Below, piece after piece: positions 40,800 through 50,060 of a stretch of DNA of 64,000 nucleotides; positions within the stretch are counted from its first letter, which is position 1; every line of letters begins with the position of its first letter. The translations under genes and the position numbers were made by a program. The DNA is from an uncultured Piscinibacter sp. (GTDB lineage Bacteria > Pseudomonadota > Gammaproteobacteria > Burkholderiales > Burkholderiaceae_C). A model generated the notes under the pieces. It saw only the letters and a list, made by a program, of their open reading frames with translations. It had not been told where the DNA came from and searched no databases. The DNA lies in NCBI RefSeq assembly GCF_937952055.1, contig NZ_CALFYO010000020.1, forward strand, positions 496,001 through 560,000, read 5' to 3'.

Positions 40800-41753
40800 A
40801 TGAGCATTGCCCCCTACATCAAGGAGATCGGCCGCGGCAGGGAGGGTGCCCGCTCGCTGACGCAGGCACAGGCCCACGACGTGATGCGTCAGATCCTGGA
40901 CGGCCAGGTCACCGACCTCGAGATCGGCGCCTTCGCGATCGCGATGCGCATCAAGGGCGAGACGGTCGACGAGCTCGCCGGATTCCTCCACGCGGTGCAC
41001 GAGCGCTGCATTCCGCTGCATCCGCAGCACGCCACGGTGGTGCTGCCCTCGTACAACGGCGCACGCAAGCTGCCCAACCTGACGGCCCTGCTCGCGCTGC
41101 TGCTCGCGCAGGAGGGCGTGCAAGTGCTGGTGCACGGACCGGAGCACGATCCAGGCCGCATCACCACCGCCGAGATCTTTCACACGCTGGGCCTGCCCTG
41201 CGCCGAAGACACCGCCGACATCCACGCCGCCTGGCAACGACGCGAGCCGGTATTCATGCGCACCGAGGCGCTGTGCCCGCCGCTGGCGCGGCTGCTCGAC
41301 GCGCGCCGGGTCATCGGCCTGCGCAATCCGGCTCACACCGTGGCCAAGCTGCTCACCCCCTGCCGCCAGACACCCTCGCTGCGCGTGGTCAACTACACCC
41401 ATCCCGAATACGGCACGACGCTGACGCATTTCCTCGCCCAGACGAAGGCCGACGCGATGCTGATGCGGGGCACCGAAGGCGAGCCGGTGGCCGACCCGCG
41501 CCGGCTGCAGCGGCTCGATGTCTTCCTCGACGGGCAGTTTCGCCCGGAGCTGTCACGCGGCGCGCAGGAAGGTGTGCTCACCGAGTTGCCGGTACTGCCG
41601 CGCAGCCACGATGCGGCCACCACGGCGCTGTACATCCAGTCGGTGGTCAGCGGCGAGAAGCCGGCGCCGGCGCCGCTGCAGCAGCAGGTCGAGGCCCTGC
41701 TGGCTGCACTGGCGGCGCTGCAGCAGCCGCAGTCCCGGGAGAAGACGGCGTGA
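40800..41753 (+). CDS. ybiB: YbiB-family protein (anthranilate phosphoribosyltransferase-like fold)
   Basis: 317-residue TrpD2/YbiB protein: nucleoside phosphorylase/TrpD fold with helical lead (SIAPYIKEIGRGREGARSLT) and LPSYNGARKLPNLTALLALLLA. It lacks a recognisable anthranilate site; E. coli YbiB binds nucleic acid. Within the nas operon it may serve in regulation or RNA binding, but this is inferred. The ATG at 40800 is chosen for the AGGAG 7 bases ahead; an ATG at 40767 overlapping the nasA stop would add 11 residues. Confidence 0.85.
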   Translation: MSIAPYIKEIGRGREGARSLTQAQAHDVMRQILDGQVTDLEIGAFAIAMRIKGETVDELAGFLHAVHERCIPLHPQHATVVLPSYNGARKLPNLTALLALLLAQEGVQVLVHGPEHDPGRITTAEIFHTLGLPCAEDTADIHAAWQRREPVFMRTEALCPPLARLLDARRVIGLRNPAHTVAKLLTPCRQTPSLRVVNYTHPEYGTTLTHFLAQTKADAMLMRGTEGEPVADPRRLQRLDVFLDGQFRPELSRGAQEGVLTELPVLPRSHDAATTALYIQSVVSGEKPAPAPLQQQVEALLAALAALQQPQSREKTA

Positions 41754-42523
41754 GACGGGGCGGCGTGACCCTGGTCGGCGCCGGTCCGGGCGACCCGGAG
41801 CTGCTGACGCTCAAGGCGATCCGCGCCATCCGTGCCGCCAGCGTGCTGCTCGTCGACGATCTGGTCGGCGAGGGTGTATTGCGCTATGCACGGCGCTCGG
41901 CTCGCATCGTGCACGTGGGCAAGCGCGGTGGGTGCGCGAGCACGCCGCAAGCGTTCATCGAGAAGCTGATGACGGCAGAGGCGCTGAAGGGGGAGCGCGT
42001 CGTGCGCCTGAAGGGCGGCGACCCCTTCGTCTTCGGTCGCGGCGGCGAGGAGGCCGAGCATCTCCGGGCGCAGGGCATCGCGGTCGAGGTCGTCAACGGC
42101 ATCACCGCTGCCCTGGCCGCCACCACCGCGCTCGGCGTGCCGCTGACGCACCGCGACCATGCGCATGGTGTGATCATGGTCACCGGCCACGCACGCGGCG
42201 AGGATGCAGCGCTGCACTGGCCCACGCTTGCCGCTGCCGCCCAGCAGGGCCTCACGCTGGTCGTCTACATGGGCGTGTCCAGCGTTCGCGCGCTGCAGCA
42301 CGGCCTGCTCGGCGCGCTGCCGCCGCACACACCGGTGGCGATCGTGCAGCAGGCCAGCCTGCCGCAGCAGCGACACGCCGTCGGCACGCTGGCCGGCCTG
42401 GCCGAGCTGGTCGCCGAGCACGGCCTCGGCAGCCCGGCGATCATCGTCGTCGGCGACGTGTTGCGTGGACTGCATCACGCGTCGCTCGCCGGGCCACCGA
42501 TGCAACAAGATCGCGCGGCCTGA
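41750..42523 (+). CDS. cobA: uroporphyrinogen-III C-methyltransferase
   Basis: 257-residue SAM-dependent methyltransferase making precorrin-2, the precursor of the sirohaem needed by NirB. SAM motif VTLVGAGPGDPELLTLKA at the N-terminus, RLKGGDPFVFGRGGEEAEHL and VVNGITAALAATTALGVPLTHRD are CobA signatures. GTG start overlapping the ybiB stop (GTGA), with a GGGAGAAG upstream. It lacks the CysG dehydrogenase/chelatase domain. Confidence 0.93.
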   Translation: MRRGGVTLVGAGPGDPELLTLKAIRAIRAASVLLVDDLVGEGVLRYARRSARIVHVGKRGGCASTPQAFIEKLMTAEALKGERVVRLKGGDPFVFGRGGEEAEHLRAQGIAVEVVNGITAALAATTALGVPLTHRDHAHGVIMVTGHARGEDAALHWPTLAAAAQQGLTLVVYMGVSSVRALQHGLLGALPPHTPVAIVQQASLPQQRHAVGTLAGLAELVAEHGLGSPAIIVVGDVLRGLHHASLAGPPMQQDRAA

Positions 42524-42572
42524 ACCGCCATCGGGCTCGTATCATGCGGCGCCACCCAGGGAGCGCACGCAG

Positions 42573-43712
42573 ATGCAGGATCTCGACAAGCTCAGGCAGC
42601 TGAGCGAATCGCACGGCGCGCTGCGCCCCGGCAAGGGGCTGGTTTCCGGCGTCATCGCGCTGTTGCTGGCGGCGCTTTGCTTCCTGGGCGTGCTCGCCTT
42701 CCACTTCCCCGAATACCTGACCACGCCGCAGCTGCGCAAGGCCTACAGCGTCGAGCTGCTGCGCCAGCTGATGTACGGCGCGATGGTGCTCGCTGGCGGT
42801 CTGGCGGTCTTCAACATCGTCCTCGGCCGTGCCCGCTGGCTGGCCGCGGCCGCCTTCGCGCTGGTGTCGCTAACCGCCCTGCTCGGCGGCCACAAGGTGC
42901 CCGTCCACGACTTCGCCGACGGCACGCCCTACATCGGTCTGGACTGGTTCATCCTCGACCTGCTCGGCTCCTCGCTGATCTTCGTCTTCATCGAGAAGCT
43001 GTTCGCGCTGCGCACACAGCAGCCGGTGTTCCGCGCCGAATGGCAGACCGATTTCCACCACTTCATGGTCAACCACATGCTGGTGGGCTTCGTGCTGCTG
43101 GCCGCCAACCTGCTGGTGCACCGGCTGTTCGGCTGGGCGGCGACGGAAGGCGTGCGCCTGCGCGTGCAGGATCTTCCCTTCCCGGTCGCGATGTTCCTCA
43201 TCATCCTGGTGGCAGACCTGGTGCAATACTGGACGCACCGCGCCCATCACGAGCTGCCTCTTCTATGGCGCCTGCACGCCGTGCACCACAGCGCCAAGAG
43301 CATGGACTGGCTGGCCGGCTCGCGCCAGCATGTCGTCGAGCTGCTGATCACGCGCACGCTGGTGCTCGCACCGATCTACGTGCTCGGCTTCAGCAAGGAA
43401 GTGATCGATGCCTACATCGTCATCGTCGGCTTCCAGGCCGTGTTCAACCATGCCAACGTGAGCGTGCGGCTCGGGCCGCTGCGCTACGTCATCGTGACGC
43501 CCAACTTCCACCACTGGCACCACTCGCAGGAGGACGAGGCGATCGACCGCAACTACGCGGCGCACTTCGCCTTCCTCGACCACCTGTTCGGCACCGCGGT
43601 GCAATCCGATCGGAACTGGCCGGATCGCTACGGCGTGCAGGGCGACTACGTGCCCGACGGGTTCCTCAGGCAACTCGCCTTCCCGTTCGTCTGGAAAAAG
43701 ACCTCTTCCTGA
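42573..43712 (+). CDS. sterol desaturase / fatty acid hydroxylase family membrane protein
   Basis: 379-residue membrane di-iron protein. Five or six hydrophobic helices; the three histidine boxes are WTHRAHHELP, LHAVHHSAKSMDW and NFHHWHHSQ, as in the fatty acid hydroxylase superfamily. N-terminal soluble part MQDLDKLRQLSESH. Substrate is likely a lipid; bacterial members act on carotenoids, ceramides or alkylglycerols. Stand-alone gene after the nas operon. Confidence 0.88.
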   Translation: MQDLDKLRQLSESHGALRPGKGLVSGVIALLLAALCFLGVLAFHFPEYLTTPQLRKAYSVELLRQLMYGAMVLAGGLAVFNIVLGRARWLAAAAFALVSLTALLGGHKVPVHDFADGTPYIGLDWFILDLLGSSLIFVFIEKLFALRTQQPVFRAEWQTDFHHFMVNHMLVGFVLLAANLLVHRLFGWAATEGVRLRVQDLPFPVAMFLIILVADLVQYWTHRAHHELPLLWRLHAVHHSAKSMDWLAGSRQHVVELLITRTLVLAPIYVLGFSKEVIDAYIVIVGFQAVFNHANVSVRLGPLRYVIVTPNFHHWHHSQEDEAIDRNYAAHFAFLDHLFGTAVQSDRNWPDRYGVQGDYVPDGFLRQLAFPFVWKKTSS

Positions 43713-43756
43713 CCGAATTCCGCCCGCCTCGGTGAAAGCCCGGATCCGCGGACAGC

Positions 43757-43811
43757 TTGTCGGCGGCGTGGGCTTGATCTACATTAATCATTTATTGACC
43801 GATCGGTCAAT
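43757..43811 (+). promoter_or_regulatory. paa operon promoter with TetR-type operator
   Basis: A perfect 18-base palindrome ATTGACCGATCGGTCAAT is at 43794-43811, 27 bases before the paaG start. A promoter fitting TTGTCG (43757-43762), 17 bases, TACATT (43780-43785) places the operator over the likely start site. A near copy stands at 50691-50708 (16 of 18). The TetR-family gene at 50061 is the probable ligand-responsive repressor. Confidence 0.7.
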
Positions 43812-43837
43812 GAATCTGCATCATCCCCGAGGTTCCC

Positions 43838-44647
43838 ATGGCCGAAGACGCCACCCCCTTGCTCAGCCGCCGCGACGGCGCGGTGCTGACCCTGACGCTG
43901 AACCGGCCGCAAGCGCTGAACAGCTTCGATGGCGCGCTGCACGACGCGCTGATCGGCGCACTCAAGGCGGCCGCGGCTGACGCCGGCATACGCTGCGTGG
44001 TGATCACCGGCGCCGGCCGTGGCTTCTGCGCCGGGCAGGACCTCTCCGACCCGGCCGTCGCACCCGACCTCACGCCCGGCGCGCAACCGCGTGACATCGG
44101 CAACCTGATCGAGGCGCGCTACAAGCCGCTGGCGATGCTCATCCACCAGTTCCCGGTGCCGGTGATTGCCGCGGTGAACGGCGTGGCCGCCGGCGCCGGC
44201 GCCAACCTGGCGCTGAACTGCGACATCGTGCTGGCAGCGCGCTCGGCCAGCTTCATCCAGGCCTTCTCGAAGATCGGACTGATCCCGGACTGCGGAGGCA
44301 CCTGGCTGCTGCCGCGCCTGGTCGGACGCGCCAATGCGCTGGCGCTGGCCCTGCTGGGCGACAAGTGCAGCGCCGAGGAGGCGCAGCGCATCGGCATGAT
44401 CTGGCGCTGCGTCGACGACGCCGCGTTGGCCGAGGAGACGCAGGCGCTGGCCCAGCGGCTGGCGGCGATGCCGAGCAAGGCGCTGGCGGAAACTCGGCGC
44501 GCCTTCGACATCGCCGACCACATGGACCTGTCGACCGCGCTGAGCATGGAGGGCGAGGCGCAGCGGCGCCTCGGCAGGAGCCACGACTACCTGGAAGGCG
44601 TGTCGGCGTTCTTCGCCAAGCGCACTCCGCGCTTCAAGGACCGCTGA
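43838..44647 (+). CDS. paaG: 2-(1,2-epoxy-1,2-dihydrophenyl)acetyl-CoA isomerase PaaG
   Basis: 269-residue crotonase-fold enzyme that turns the ring epoxide of phenylacetyl-CoA into oxepin-CoA. Oxyanion-hole sequences AGRGFCAGQDLSD and GVAAGAGANLALNCDI; the later catalytic acid region KIGLIPDCGGTWLLPRLVGR matches PaaG (conserved Asp). First gene of the paa operon. PaaG and PaaB crotonases are similar; the operon context supports PaaG. Confidence 0.92.
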   Translation: MAEDATPLLSRRDGAVLTLTLNRPQALNSFDGALHDALIGALKAAAADAGIRCVVITGAGRGFCAGQDLSDPAVAPDLTPGAQPRDIGNLIEARYKPLAMLIHQFPVPVIAAVNGVAAGAGANLALNCDIVLAARSASFIQAFSKIGLIPDCGGTWLLPRLVGRANALALALLGDKCSAEEAQRIGMIWRCVDDAALAEETQALAQRLAAMPSKALAETRRAFDIADHMDLSTALSMEGEAQRRLGRSHDYLEGVSAFFAKRTPRFKDR

Positions 44648-44651
44648 TCCG

Positions 44652-45095
44652 ATGAAGGACGACAGTTACAGCGAGGCGCAGAAGCTCGCCGAGCGTGTGC
44701 GCGACACGATGTTCGCCGCCGACAAGGCGGCACACGCCCTCGGCATGGAGGTCAGCGCGATCTCGCCAGGCCACGCCAGCGTGACGATGACGGTGCGCGA
44801 GGAGATGCTCAACGGCTTCGGCATCTGCCAGGGCGGGCTGATCGCCACGCTGGCCGACATGGCCTTCGCCTACGCCTGCAACTCGTACAACGAGCTGACG
44901 GTCGCCTCCGGATTCGATGTCGACCTGCTCGGGCCCGGCAAGCTCGGCGACCGCCTCACCGCCGACGGCCGCGTCGTGTCGCAGGGCTCGCGCATGGGCG
45001 TCTACGACATCGAGGTGACCAACCAGAACGGCGACCGCATCGCGGTGTTCCGCGGCCGCTCCTACCGCATGAAGGGCAAACAGGTCGCCACCTGA
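44652..45095 (+). CDS. paaI: hydroxyphenylacetyl-CoA thioesterase PaaI
   Basis: 147-residue hotdog-fold thioesterase: MTVREEMLNGFGICQGGLIATLADMAFAYACNS contains the catalytic helix and Asp, SFDVDLLGPG-like core and SRMGVYDIEVTNQNG. Thought to rescue CoA from dead-end thioesters in the pathway. ATG 4 bases after the paaG stop. Confidence 0.92.
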   Translation: MKDDSYSEAQKLAERVRDTMFAADKAAHALGMEVSAISPGHASVTMTVREEMLNGFGICQGGLIATLADMAFAYACNSYNELTVASGFDVDLLGPGKLGDRLTADGRVVSQGSRMGVYDIEVTNQNGDRIAVFRGRSYRMKGKQVAT

Positions 45096-45123
45096 CCCGC
45101 CCCGCCCCACGGAGACAGAACCG

Positions 45124-46443
45124 ATGCCCGTCAAGCGCCCCGCTCCCGGCGACCTCGAAGCGATCGAGACCGCCAGCCGCGACGAACTGCAAGCCCTGCA
45201 GCTGCAGCGCCTGCAATGGTCGCTGCGCCATGCCTACGACAACGTGCCGCACTACCGGAGCGCGTTCGACGCGAAGGGCGTGCACCCGTCCGACCTGAAG
45301 TCTCTCGCCGACCTCTGCAAATTCCCCTTCACGACGAAGAAGGAACTGCGCGAGAACTACCCCTTCGGCATGTTCGCCGTGCCCCGCGAGCGGGTGGTGC
45401 GCGTGCACGCCTCGTCGGGAACGACCGGCAAGCCCACGGTGGTGGGCTATACGCAGGGCGACATCGAGCGCTGGGCCGACCTGGTGGCACGCTCCATCCG
45501 TGCCTCCGGCGGCCGCCCCGGCGACATGGTCCATGTCGCCTACGGCTACGGCCTGTTCACCGGCGGCCTGGGCGCGCACTACGGCGCCGAGAAGCTCGGC
45601 TGCACGGTGGTGCCGATGTCCGGCGGGCAGACCGAGAAGCAGGTGCAGCTGATCGTCGACTTCAAGCCCGACATCATCATGGTCACGCCCAGCTACATGC
45701 AGGTGATCATCGAGGAGTTCCGCCGCCAGGGACTCGACCCGCGCGAGATGTCGGTGAAGGTGGGCATCTTCGGCGCCGAGCCCTGGACCGAGGCGATGCG
45801 GCGCGATATCGAGGCCGCCGCGGGGATCGACGCGGTCGACATCTACGGCCTGTCGGAGGTGATGGGCCCGGGCGTGGCCAACGAGTGCATCGAGTCCAAG
45901 GACGGCCCGGTGATCTGGGAGGACCACTTCTACCCCGAGATCATCGACCCGGACACCGGCGAGGTGCTGCCCGACGGCGCGGAAGGCGAGCTCGTCTTCA
46001 CCACGTTGACCAAGGAGGCGCTGCCGGTGGTGCGCTACCGCACGCGCGACCTGACGCGGCTGCTGCCGCCCACCGCGCGCAGCATGCGCCGCATCGGCAA
46101 GATCGTCGGCCGCAGCGACGACATGCTGATCATCCGCGGCGTCAACGTGTTCCCGACGCAGATCGAGGAACTGATCCTCGGCAACGACAAGCTCAGCGGC
46201 CAGTACCAGATCGTCGTCACGCGCAACGGCCACCTCGACCACATGACGGTGCGCTGCGAGGTGCGCCCCGACGCCGGCATGGCGGGCACGGCCGACCGGC
46301 GCGAGATCGGCGAGTGGCTGCAGCACCGCATCAAGACGCTGGTGGGCGTGAACGCCGAGGTCGAGGTCGGGGTGCCCGACTCGATCGAACGCACCCTGGT
46401 GGGCAAGGCGCGCCGCGTGATCGACCAGCGCCCGAAAGGATAA
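45124..46443 (+). CDS. paaK: phenylacetate--CoA ligase
   Basis: 439-residue ANL-family ligase that activates phenylacetate. AMP-binding P-loop HASSGTTGKPTVVGYTQ, VAYGYGLFTGGLGAHYGAEK, IYGLSEVMGPGVANECIESK and YRTRDLTRLL are family hallmarks. 28 bases after paaI, preceded by a GGAGA sequence. Confidence 0.96.
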   Translation: MPVKRPAPGDLEAIETASRDELQALQLQRLQWSLRHAYDNVPHYRSAFDAKGVHPSDLKSLADLCKFPFTTKKELRENYPFGMFAVPRERVVRVHASSGTTGKPTVVGYTQGDIERWADLVARSIRASGGRPGDMVHVAYGYGLFTGGLGAHYGAEKLGCTVVPMSGGQTEKQVQLIVDFKPDIIMVTPSYMQVIIEEFRRQGLDPREMSVKVGIFGAEPWTEAMRRDIEAAAGIDAVDIYGLSEVMGPGVANECIESKDGPVIWEDHFYPEIIDPDTGEVLPDGAEGELVFTTLTKEALPVVRYRTRDLTRLLPPTARSMRRIGKIVGRSDDMLIIRGVNVFPTQIEELILGNDKLSGQYQIVVTRNGHLDHMTVRCEVRPDAGMAGTADRREIGEWLQHRIKTLVGVNAEVEVGVPDSIERTLVGKARRVIDQRPKG

Positions 46444-46454
46444 GGAGCGACACC

Positions 46455-47465
46455 ATGTACACCCAAGCCATGGACACCCTGGCGCGCGAGACCAAGGGCC
46501 AGGTGCAGGCGGTCAAGACGCCCGAGGAGGAGGCGCGCGAGGCCGCCTTCGAGGCACGCATAGACGCGGGCGAGTTCATCGAGGCCAAGGACTGGATGCC
46601 CGAGCACTACCGCAAGACGCTGGTGCGGCAGATCAGCCAGCACGCGCACTCGGAGATCGTCGGCATGCTGCCCGAGGGCAACTGGGTCACCCGCGCGCCC
46701 ACGCTCAAGCGCAAGGCCATCCTGCTGGCCAAGATCCAGGACGAAGGCGGCCACGGCCTGTACCTCTACGCCGCGGCCGAGACGCTGGGCGTGTCGCGCG
46801 ACGAGCTGCTCGAGGCCCTGCACAGCGGCCGCGCCAAGTACAGCTCGATCTTCAACTATCCGACGCTCACCTGGGCCGACGTGGGCGTGATCGGCTGGCT
46901 GGTCGACGGCGCGGCGATCATGAACCAGGTGCCGCTGTGCCGCTGCTCCTACGGGCCCTATGCGCGCGCGATGGTGCGCATCTGCAAGGAGGAGTCCTTC
47001 CATCAGCGCCAGGGCTTCGATGCGCTCTACACCATGATGAGCCAGGGCACGCCCGCGCAGCGCGAGATGGTGCAGGACGCCGTGAGCCGCTGGTGGTGGC
47101 CGAGCCTGATGATGTTCGGTCCGCCGGACGCGGAATCCACCCACAGCACGCAGTCGATGCGCTGGGGCATCAAGCGCATCAGCAACGACGAGCTGCGGCA
47201 GAAGTTCGTCGACGCCACGGTCGAGCAGGCCAAGGTGCTGGGCGTCGCCCTGCCCGACCCCGAGCTGAAGTGGAACGAGGCGCGCCAGACCCACGACTTC
47301 GGCGCGATCGACTGGAGCGAGTTCTGGAACGTGGTCAACGGCCACGGCCCGTGCAATCGCGAACGCCTGGCCGACCGCGTCCAGGCCTGGGACGATGGCG
47401 CCTGGGTGCGCGAGGCGGCGATCGCCCACGAGCGCAAGAAGCAACTCAAGACGAAGGCGGCGTGA
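46455..47465 (+). CDS. paaA: phenylacetyl-CoA epoxidase subunit PaaA
   Basis: 336-residue catalytic (di-iron) subunit of the ring 1,2-epoxidase. Di-iron ligand segments IQDEGGHGLYLYAAAE and ICKEESFHQRQGFDALY are present. Ferritin-like helical protein, forming the PaaABCDE complex. SD AAGGAG 7 bases ahead of the ATG. Downstream paaB begins 2 bases after its stop. Confidence 0.97.
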   Translation: MYTQAMDTLARETKGQVQAVKTPEEEAREAAFEARIDAGEFIEAKDWMPEHYRKTLVRQISQHAHSEIVGMLPEGNWVTRAPTLKRKAILLAKIQDEGGHGLYLYAAAETLGVSRDELLEALHSGRAKYSSIFNYPTLTWADVGVIGWLVDGAAIMNQVPLCRCSYGPYARAMVRICKEESFHQRQGFDALYTMMSQGTPAQREMVQDAVSRWWWPSLMMFGPPDAESTHSTQSMRWGIKRISNDELRQKFVDATVEQAKVLGVALPDPELKWNEARQTHDFGAIDWSEFWNVVNGHGPCNRERLADRVQAWDDGAWVREAAIAHERKKQLKTKAA

Positions 47466-47466
47466 C

Positions 47467-47757
47467 ATGAGCAACCGAAACGAATGGCCCCTGTGGGAAG
47501 TGTTCGTGCGCAGCAAGAGCGGGCTGGACCACAAGCACTGCGGCAGCCTGCATGCGAGCGACTCGGCGATGGCGATCCAGATGGCGCGCGACGTCTACAC
47601 GCGGCGCCAGGAGGGCGCGAGCGTGTGGGTGGTGCGCTCCGACCAGATCGTCGCCAGCGATCCCGACACCAAGGACATGTTCTTCGAGCCGGCGCAGGAC
47701 AAGGTCTACCGCCACCCGACCTTCTACAAGCTGCCGGCCGACGTGGACCACATGTGA
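47467..47757 (+). CDS. paaB: phenylacetyl-CoA epoxidase subunit PaaB
   Basis: 96-residue structural subunit (NEWPLWEVFVRSKSGLDHKHCGSLHA, RRQEGASVWVVRSDQI, HPTFYKLPADVDHM). Bridges the PaaA/PaaC parts of the complex. Stop overlaps the paaC start by one base (TGATG). Confidence 0.95.
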   Translation: MSNRNEWPLWEVFVRSKSGLDHKHCGSLHASDSAMAIQMARDVYTRRQEGASVWVVRSDQIVASDPDTKDMFFEPAQDKVYRHPTFYKLPADVDHM

Positions 47758-48506
47758 TGGACGCCAGGCTCGACTACATCCTTCGCATCGCCGATGCCTG
47801 CCTGATCCACGGCCAGCGCCTCGGGCAGTGGTGCGGTCATGCGCCGGTGCTGGAAGAGGACATCGCGCTGACCAACGTGGCGCTCGACCACATCGGCCAG
47901 GCGCGCGCCCTGCTGACCCTCGCCGGCGAGCTGGAAGGCCGCGGCCGCGACGAAGACGCGCTGGCCTTCCTGCGCCAGGAACGCGACTACCGTAACGTGA
48001 CGATGCTGGAGCTGCCCAACGGCGACTTCGCACGCACCGTGCTGCGCGCCTTCCTGTGGGCCAGCTTCATGAAGGTGTTGTGCCAGGCGCTCGCGACCTC
48101 CACGAATGCGCAGCTCGCGGCGATCGCCGCCAAGACGCTCAAGGAGGTGCGCTACCACCAGCAGCACACGGGTGACTGGGTGGTGCGGCTCGGCGACGGC
48201 ACCGAGGAATCGGCGCGCCGCATCGGCGAGGCGCTGACGCTGCTGTGGCCCTACACGGCCGAATGGTTCGCCGACGACGACACCGACATCGAGGCGCGCT
48301 CCAGCGGCCTCGGTCCGGCCTGGAGCACGCTGAAGGACGCGTGGATGTCCGAACTGCGGCCGGTGCTCGGCGAGGCCGGCCTCGCACCGCTGGCCGACAC
48401 CCCTTTCCGCTCCACCGGCAAGCTCGGGCGTCACAGCGAACACATGGGCTTCCTGCTCGCCGAGATGCAGTCGCTGCCGCGCGCCTTCCCCGGAGCGGTG
48501 TGGTGA
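47757..48506 (+). CDS. paaC: phenylacetyl-CoA epoxidase subunit PaaC
   Basis: 249-residue ferritin-like structural subunit. IADACLIHGQRLGQWCGHAPVLEEDIALTNVALDHIGQA and EVRYHQQHTGDWVVRLGDGTEES are signatures. Homologous to PaaA but without catalytic iron in the family. Stop overlaps the paaD GTG start. Confidence 0.95.
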   Translation: MDARLDYILRIADACLIHGQRLGQWCGHAPVLEEDIALTNVALDHIGQARALLTLAGELEGRGRDEDALAFLRQERDYRNVTMLELPNGDFARTVLRAFLWASFMKVLCQALATSTNAQLAAIAAKTLKEVRYHQQHTGDWVVRLGDGTEESARRIGEALTLLWPYTAEWFADDDTDIEARSSGLGPAWSTLKDAWMSELRPVLGEAGLAPLADTPFRSTGKLGRHSEHMGFLLAEMQSLPRAFPGAVW

Positions 48507-48988
48507 ACACGGCCCAGGCCTGGGCGACGCTGGCCCAGGTGCCCGATCCCGAGGTGCCGGTGCTGTCGGTCGTCGACCTGGGCATCGTGCGCGAGCTCGA
48601 CGTGACCGACGGCGACTGCGTGGCGGTGACGCTCACGCCCACCTACTCCGGCTGCCCGGCCACCGAGGTGATCCAGGACTCCGTCGTGAAGGCGCTGCGT
48701 GAAGCCGGTGCGCGCGAGGTCTCGGTGACGACGCGCCTCGACCCAGCCTGGACGACGGACTGGATCAGCGCCGAGGCCGGCGAGAAGCTGCGCGCCTACG
48801 GCATCGCGCCGCCGCATCTGAAGGCTGCCGACGCGCAGCCGCTGCGCTTCCATCCCAAGGGCATCGCCTGCCCGCGCTGCGGCAGCCAGGACACGCAGCG
48901 GCTGTCGGCCTTCGGCTCGACGGCCTGCAAGGCCCTGTACCGCTGCCTGGCCTGTCTGGAACCCTTCGAACACTTCAAGCCGATCTGA
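48503..48988 (+). CDS. paaD: phenylacetyl-CoA epoxidase maturation subunit PaaD
   Basis: 161-residue MIP18/DUF59-type protein. DPEVPVLSVVDLGIVRELDV is the DUF59 core; the C-terminal zinc-finger-like CPRCGSQDTQ...CLACLEPF is a PaaD trait. GTG start (GTGA overlap with paaC). Role in iron-sulfur assembly of PaaE is presumed. Confidence 0.93.
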   Translation: MNTAQAWATLAQVPDPEVPVLSVVDLGIVRELDVTDGDCVAVTLTPTYSGCPATEVIQDSVVKALREAGAREVSVTTRLDPAWTTDWISAEAGEKLRAYGIAPPHLKAADAQPLRFHPKGIACPRCGSQDTQRLSAFGSTACKALYRCLACLEPFEHFKPI

Positions 48989-50052
48989 TGAGCCTGCAAT
49001 TCCACTCCCTGCCGGTGCAGAACGTCCAGCAAGACGCCGATGCGTTGATCGTCGGCTTCGGCGTGCCGCCCGCGCTGCGCGACACCTTCGCCTTCGCACC
49101 GGGCCAGTACCTCACGCTGCGTGCCGAGGTCGCCGGCGAGGATCTGCGGCGTTCCTATTCGATCTGCAGCGGACTCGACGACGGCGCGCTGCGCGTGGGC
49201 ATCCGGCTGCTGCCCGGCGGCGCCTTCTCCGGCTGGGCGGCCGAAAACCTGCGCGAGGGCCAGACGATGCAGGTCATGCCGCCGCAGGGTCGCTTCACAC
49301 TGACGCCCGACCCGGCCAGTCAGCGCCACCTGCTGTTCATCGCCGCAGGCAGCGGCATCACGCCGATGCTCTCGCTCATCAAGTCGCTGCTCGGTCGCGA
49401 GCCGGCCACGCGCTGCACGCTCGTCTACGGCAACCGCCGCGTGGCGACGATGATGTTCAAGGAGGAACTGGAGGACTTGAAGGACCGCTACCTGCAGCGC
49501 TTCACGCTGCTGCCGGTGTTCTCGCGCGAGGCCCAGGACGCTCCGCTGTTCAACGGCCGGCTCGACGAGGCGCGCATCGCCGAGTTCCTGCGCACGCTGG
49601 TGCCCGCCGACACGGTGGACGAGGCCTTCGTCTGCGGGCCTGCCGGCGTGCTGGACGGCGCCGTGGCTGCGCTGGCCGGCGCCGGGCTCGCGGTCGAACG
49701 CATCCACGTCGAGCGCTTCGGCGACGTGAATGCGGCGGCGGCGCATCACGTCGAGGCAGGCGACGCCGACCATGCCAAGGTGACGCTGGTGATCGATGGC
49801 CTCGCGCGCCAGGTCGAATTCCGGCTCAGCGACCCGTCCATCCTCGATGCCGCGCGCCGCACCGGGCTCGACGTGCCCTATGCGTGCAAGGCCGGCGTGT
49901 GCTCCACCTGCAAGGGCAAGCTGCTCGACGGGCAGGTGCGCATGGACCGCAACTTTGCGCTCACGGAGGCGGAGGTCGCGCAGGGCTTCGTGTTGTGCTG
50001 CCAGGCTCACCCGACCACGCCGGGCGTGACCATCACGCTCGACGAACGCTGA
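48988..50052 (+). CDS. paaE: phenylacetyl-CoA epoxidase reductase PaaE
   Basis: 354-residue NADPH-dependent reductase. FAD motif LRRSYSICSG, NAD(P) motif FIAAGSGITPMLSLI, and C-terminal plant-type [2Fe-2S] domain (YACKAGVCSTCKGKLLDGQ, later Cys in GFVLCCQAHP). Transfers electrons to PaaA. Starts inside the paaD stop by one base. Confidence 0.96.
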   Translation: MSLQFHSLPVQNVQQDADALIVGFGVPPALRDTFAFAPGQYLTLRAEVAGEDLRRSYSICSGLDDGALRVGIRLLPGGAFSGWAAENLREGQTMQVMPPQGRFTLTPDPASQRHLLFIAAGSGITPMLSLIKSLLGREPATRCTLVYGNRRVATMMFKEELEDLKDRYLQRFTLLPVFSREAQDAPLFNGRLDEARIAEFLRTLVPADTVDEAFVCGPAGVLDGAVAALAGAGLAVERIHVERFGDVNAAAAHHVEAGDADHAKVTLVIDGLARQVEFRLSDPSILDAARRTGLDVPYACKAGVCSTCKGKLLDGQVRMDRNFALTEAEVAQGFVLCCQAHPTTPGVTITLDER

Positions 50053-50060
50053 GCACCCGC

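Noticed and set aside
42573..43712. Part of the nitrate operon
   Set aside because: Function is unrelated, there is a gap of 49 bases with no overlap, and there is no clear link beyond orientation.
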